A stretch of 35,399 nt of DNA from Bacteroidales bacterium (GTDB taxonomy: Bacteria > Bacteroidota > Bacteroidia > Bacteroidales > Azobacteroidaceae). Shown here piece after piece: positions 35,305-35,399 of the stretch; position 1 is the stretch's first letter, and each line of letters begins with the position of its first letter. The notes under the pieces were generated by a model. The model was not told the DNA's origin. It did not search any database and was given only the letters and a program-made list of their open reading frames with translations. Location: positions 1 through 35,399 of the forward strand of contig BHEP01000029.1 in assembly GCA_003851245.1 (NCBI GenBank), read 5' to 3'. Both the position numbers and the translations under genes were made by a program.

Positions 35305-35399
35305 TGTTATTTTCTTTAAATTATTTGTCAACTATTTTGTAAAATTATTAATATCTGTTCAATTTATTCTAAAATCTATTTATCCCAGTCTCTATTTGA

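Noticed and set aside
1..35399. CRISPR array, tRNA or rRNA genes
   Set aside because: No regularly spaced repeats and no recognisable tRNA or rRNA sequence were seen on either strand.

Overview
This window looks like a piece of a Bacteroidales chromosome. It has paired SusC/SusD outer-membrane systems, lipoproteins with a Cys-Ser signal, TonB-dependent receptors with an N-terminal carboxypeptidase-like domain, a TonB receptor/DUF4249 pair, AT-rich spacers, and Bacteroidetes-type -7 promoter elements (TAnnTTTG). Gene content and order resemble the N-acetylmuramic acid (MurNAc) salvage genes known from Tannerella forsythia and Bacteroides. Genus and species cannot be fixed from sequence reading alone. 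All 20 apparently intact genes, including one doubtful small ORF, lie on the minus strand.

Region A (about 231-21135) is a compact peptidoglycan-scavenging locus read from right to left. A promoter near 21105-21135 is followed by a secreted metallophosphoesterase/PQQ-propeller protein, SusC, SusD, a NamZ-type exo-N-acetylmuramidase (DUF1343), a large secreted amidase, a two-domain glycosyltransferase, a HIT/GalT-like DUF4922 protein, a SpoIID/LytB-domain protein, an AmpG-like permease, a second NamZ, a DUF5009/HGSNAT-like membrane protein (MurT-like), a BadF-type amino-sugar kinase (MurK-like) and MurQ etherase. Several junctions overlap as ATGA or TAATG, so the genes are probably one transcription unit. 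Proposed flow: SusCD binds and imports cell-wall fragments; the amidase removes peptides; NamZ releases MurNAc; AmpG and the DUF5009 protein bring products across the inner membrane; the kinase makes MurNAc-6-phosphate; MurQ converts it to GlcNAc-6-phosphate and D-lactate. The roles of DUF4922, the glycosyltransferase and the signal-less SpoIID protein are unexplained and are the most interesting part.

Region B (about 21136-23875) is a graveyard. It holds a plus-strand chimeric pseudogene made of a DinD N-terminus joined to an internally deleted YhcG/DUF1016 nuclease. It also holds a minus-strand chimeric pseudogene made of a TonB receptor N-terminus (two stop codons) joined to the tail of a DUF2807/GIN-domain protein, and two transposase remnants. 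An IS3 OrfA remnant sits at the far left end of the window.

Region C (23876-30607) is a second, paralogous SusC/SusD pair followed by a terminator-like hairpin and a sodium:solute symporter. Region D (30903-35304) is a three-gene unit: an unrecognised lipoprotein, a DUF4249 lipoprotein and a TonB-dependent receptor, with overlapping stop/start codons. No tRNA, rRNA or CRISPR array was seen.
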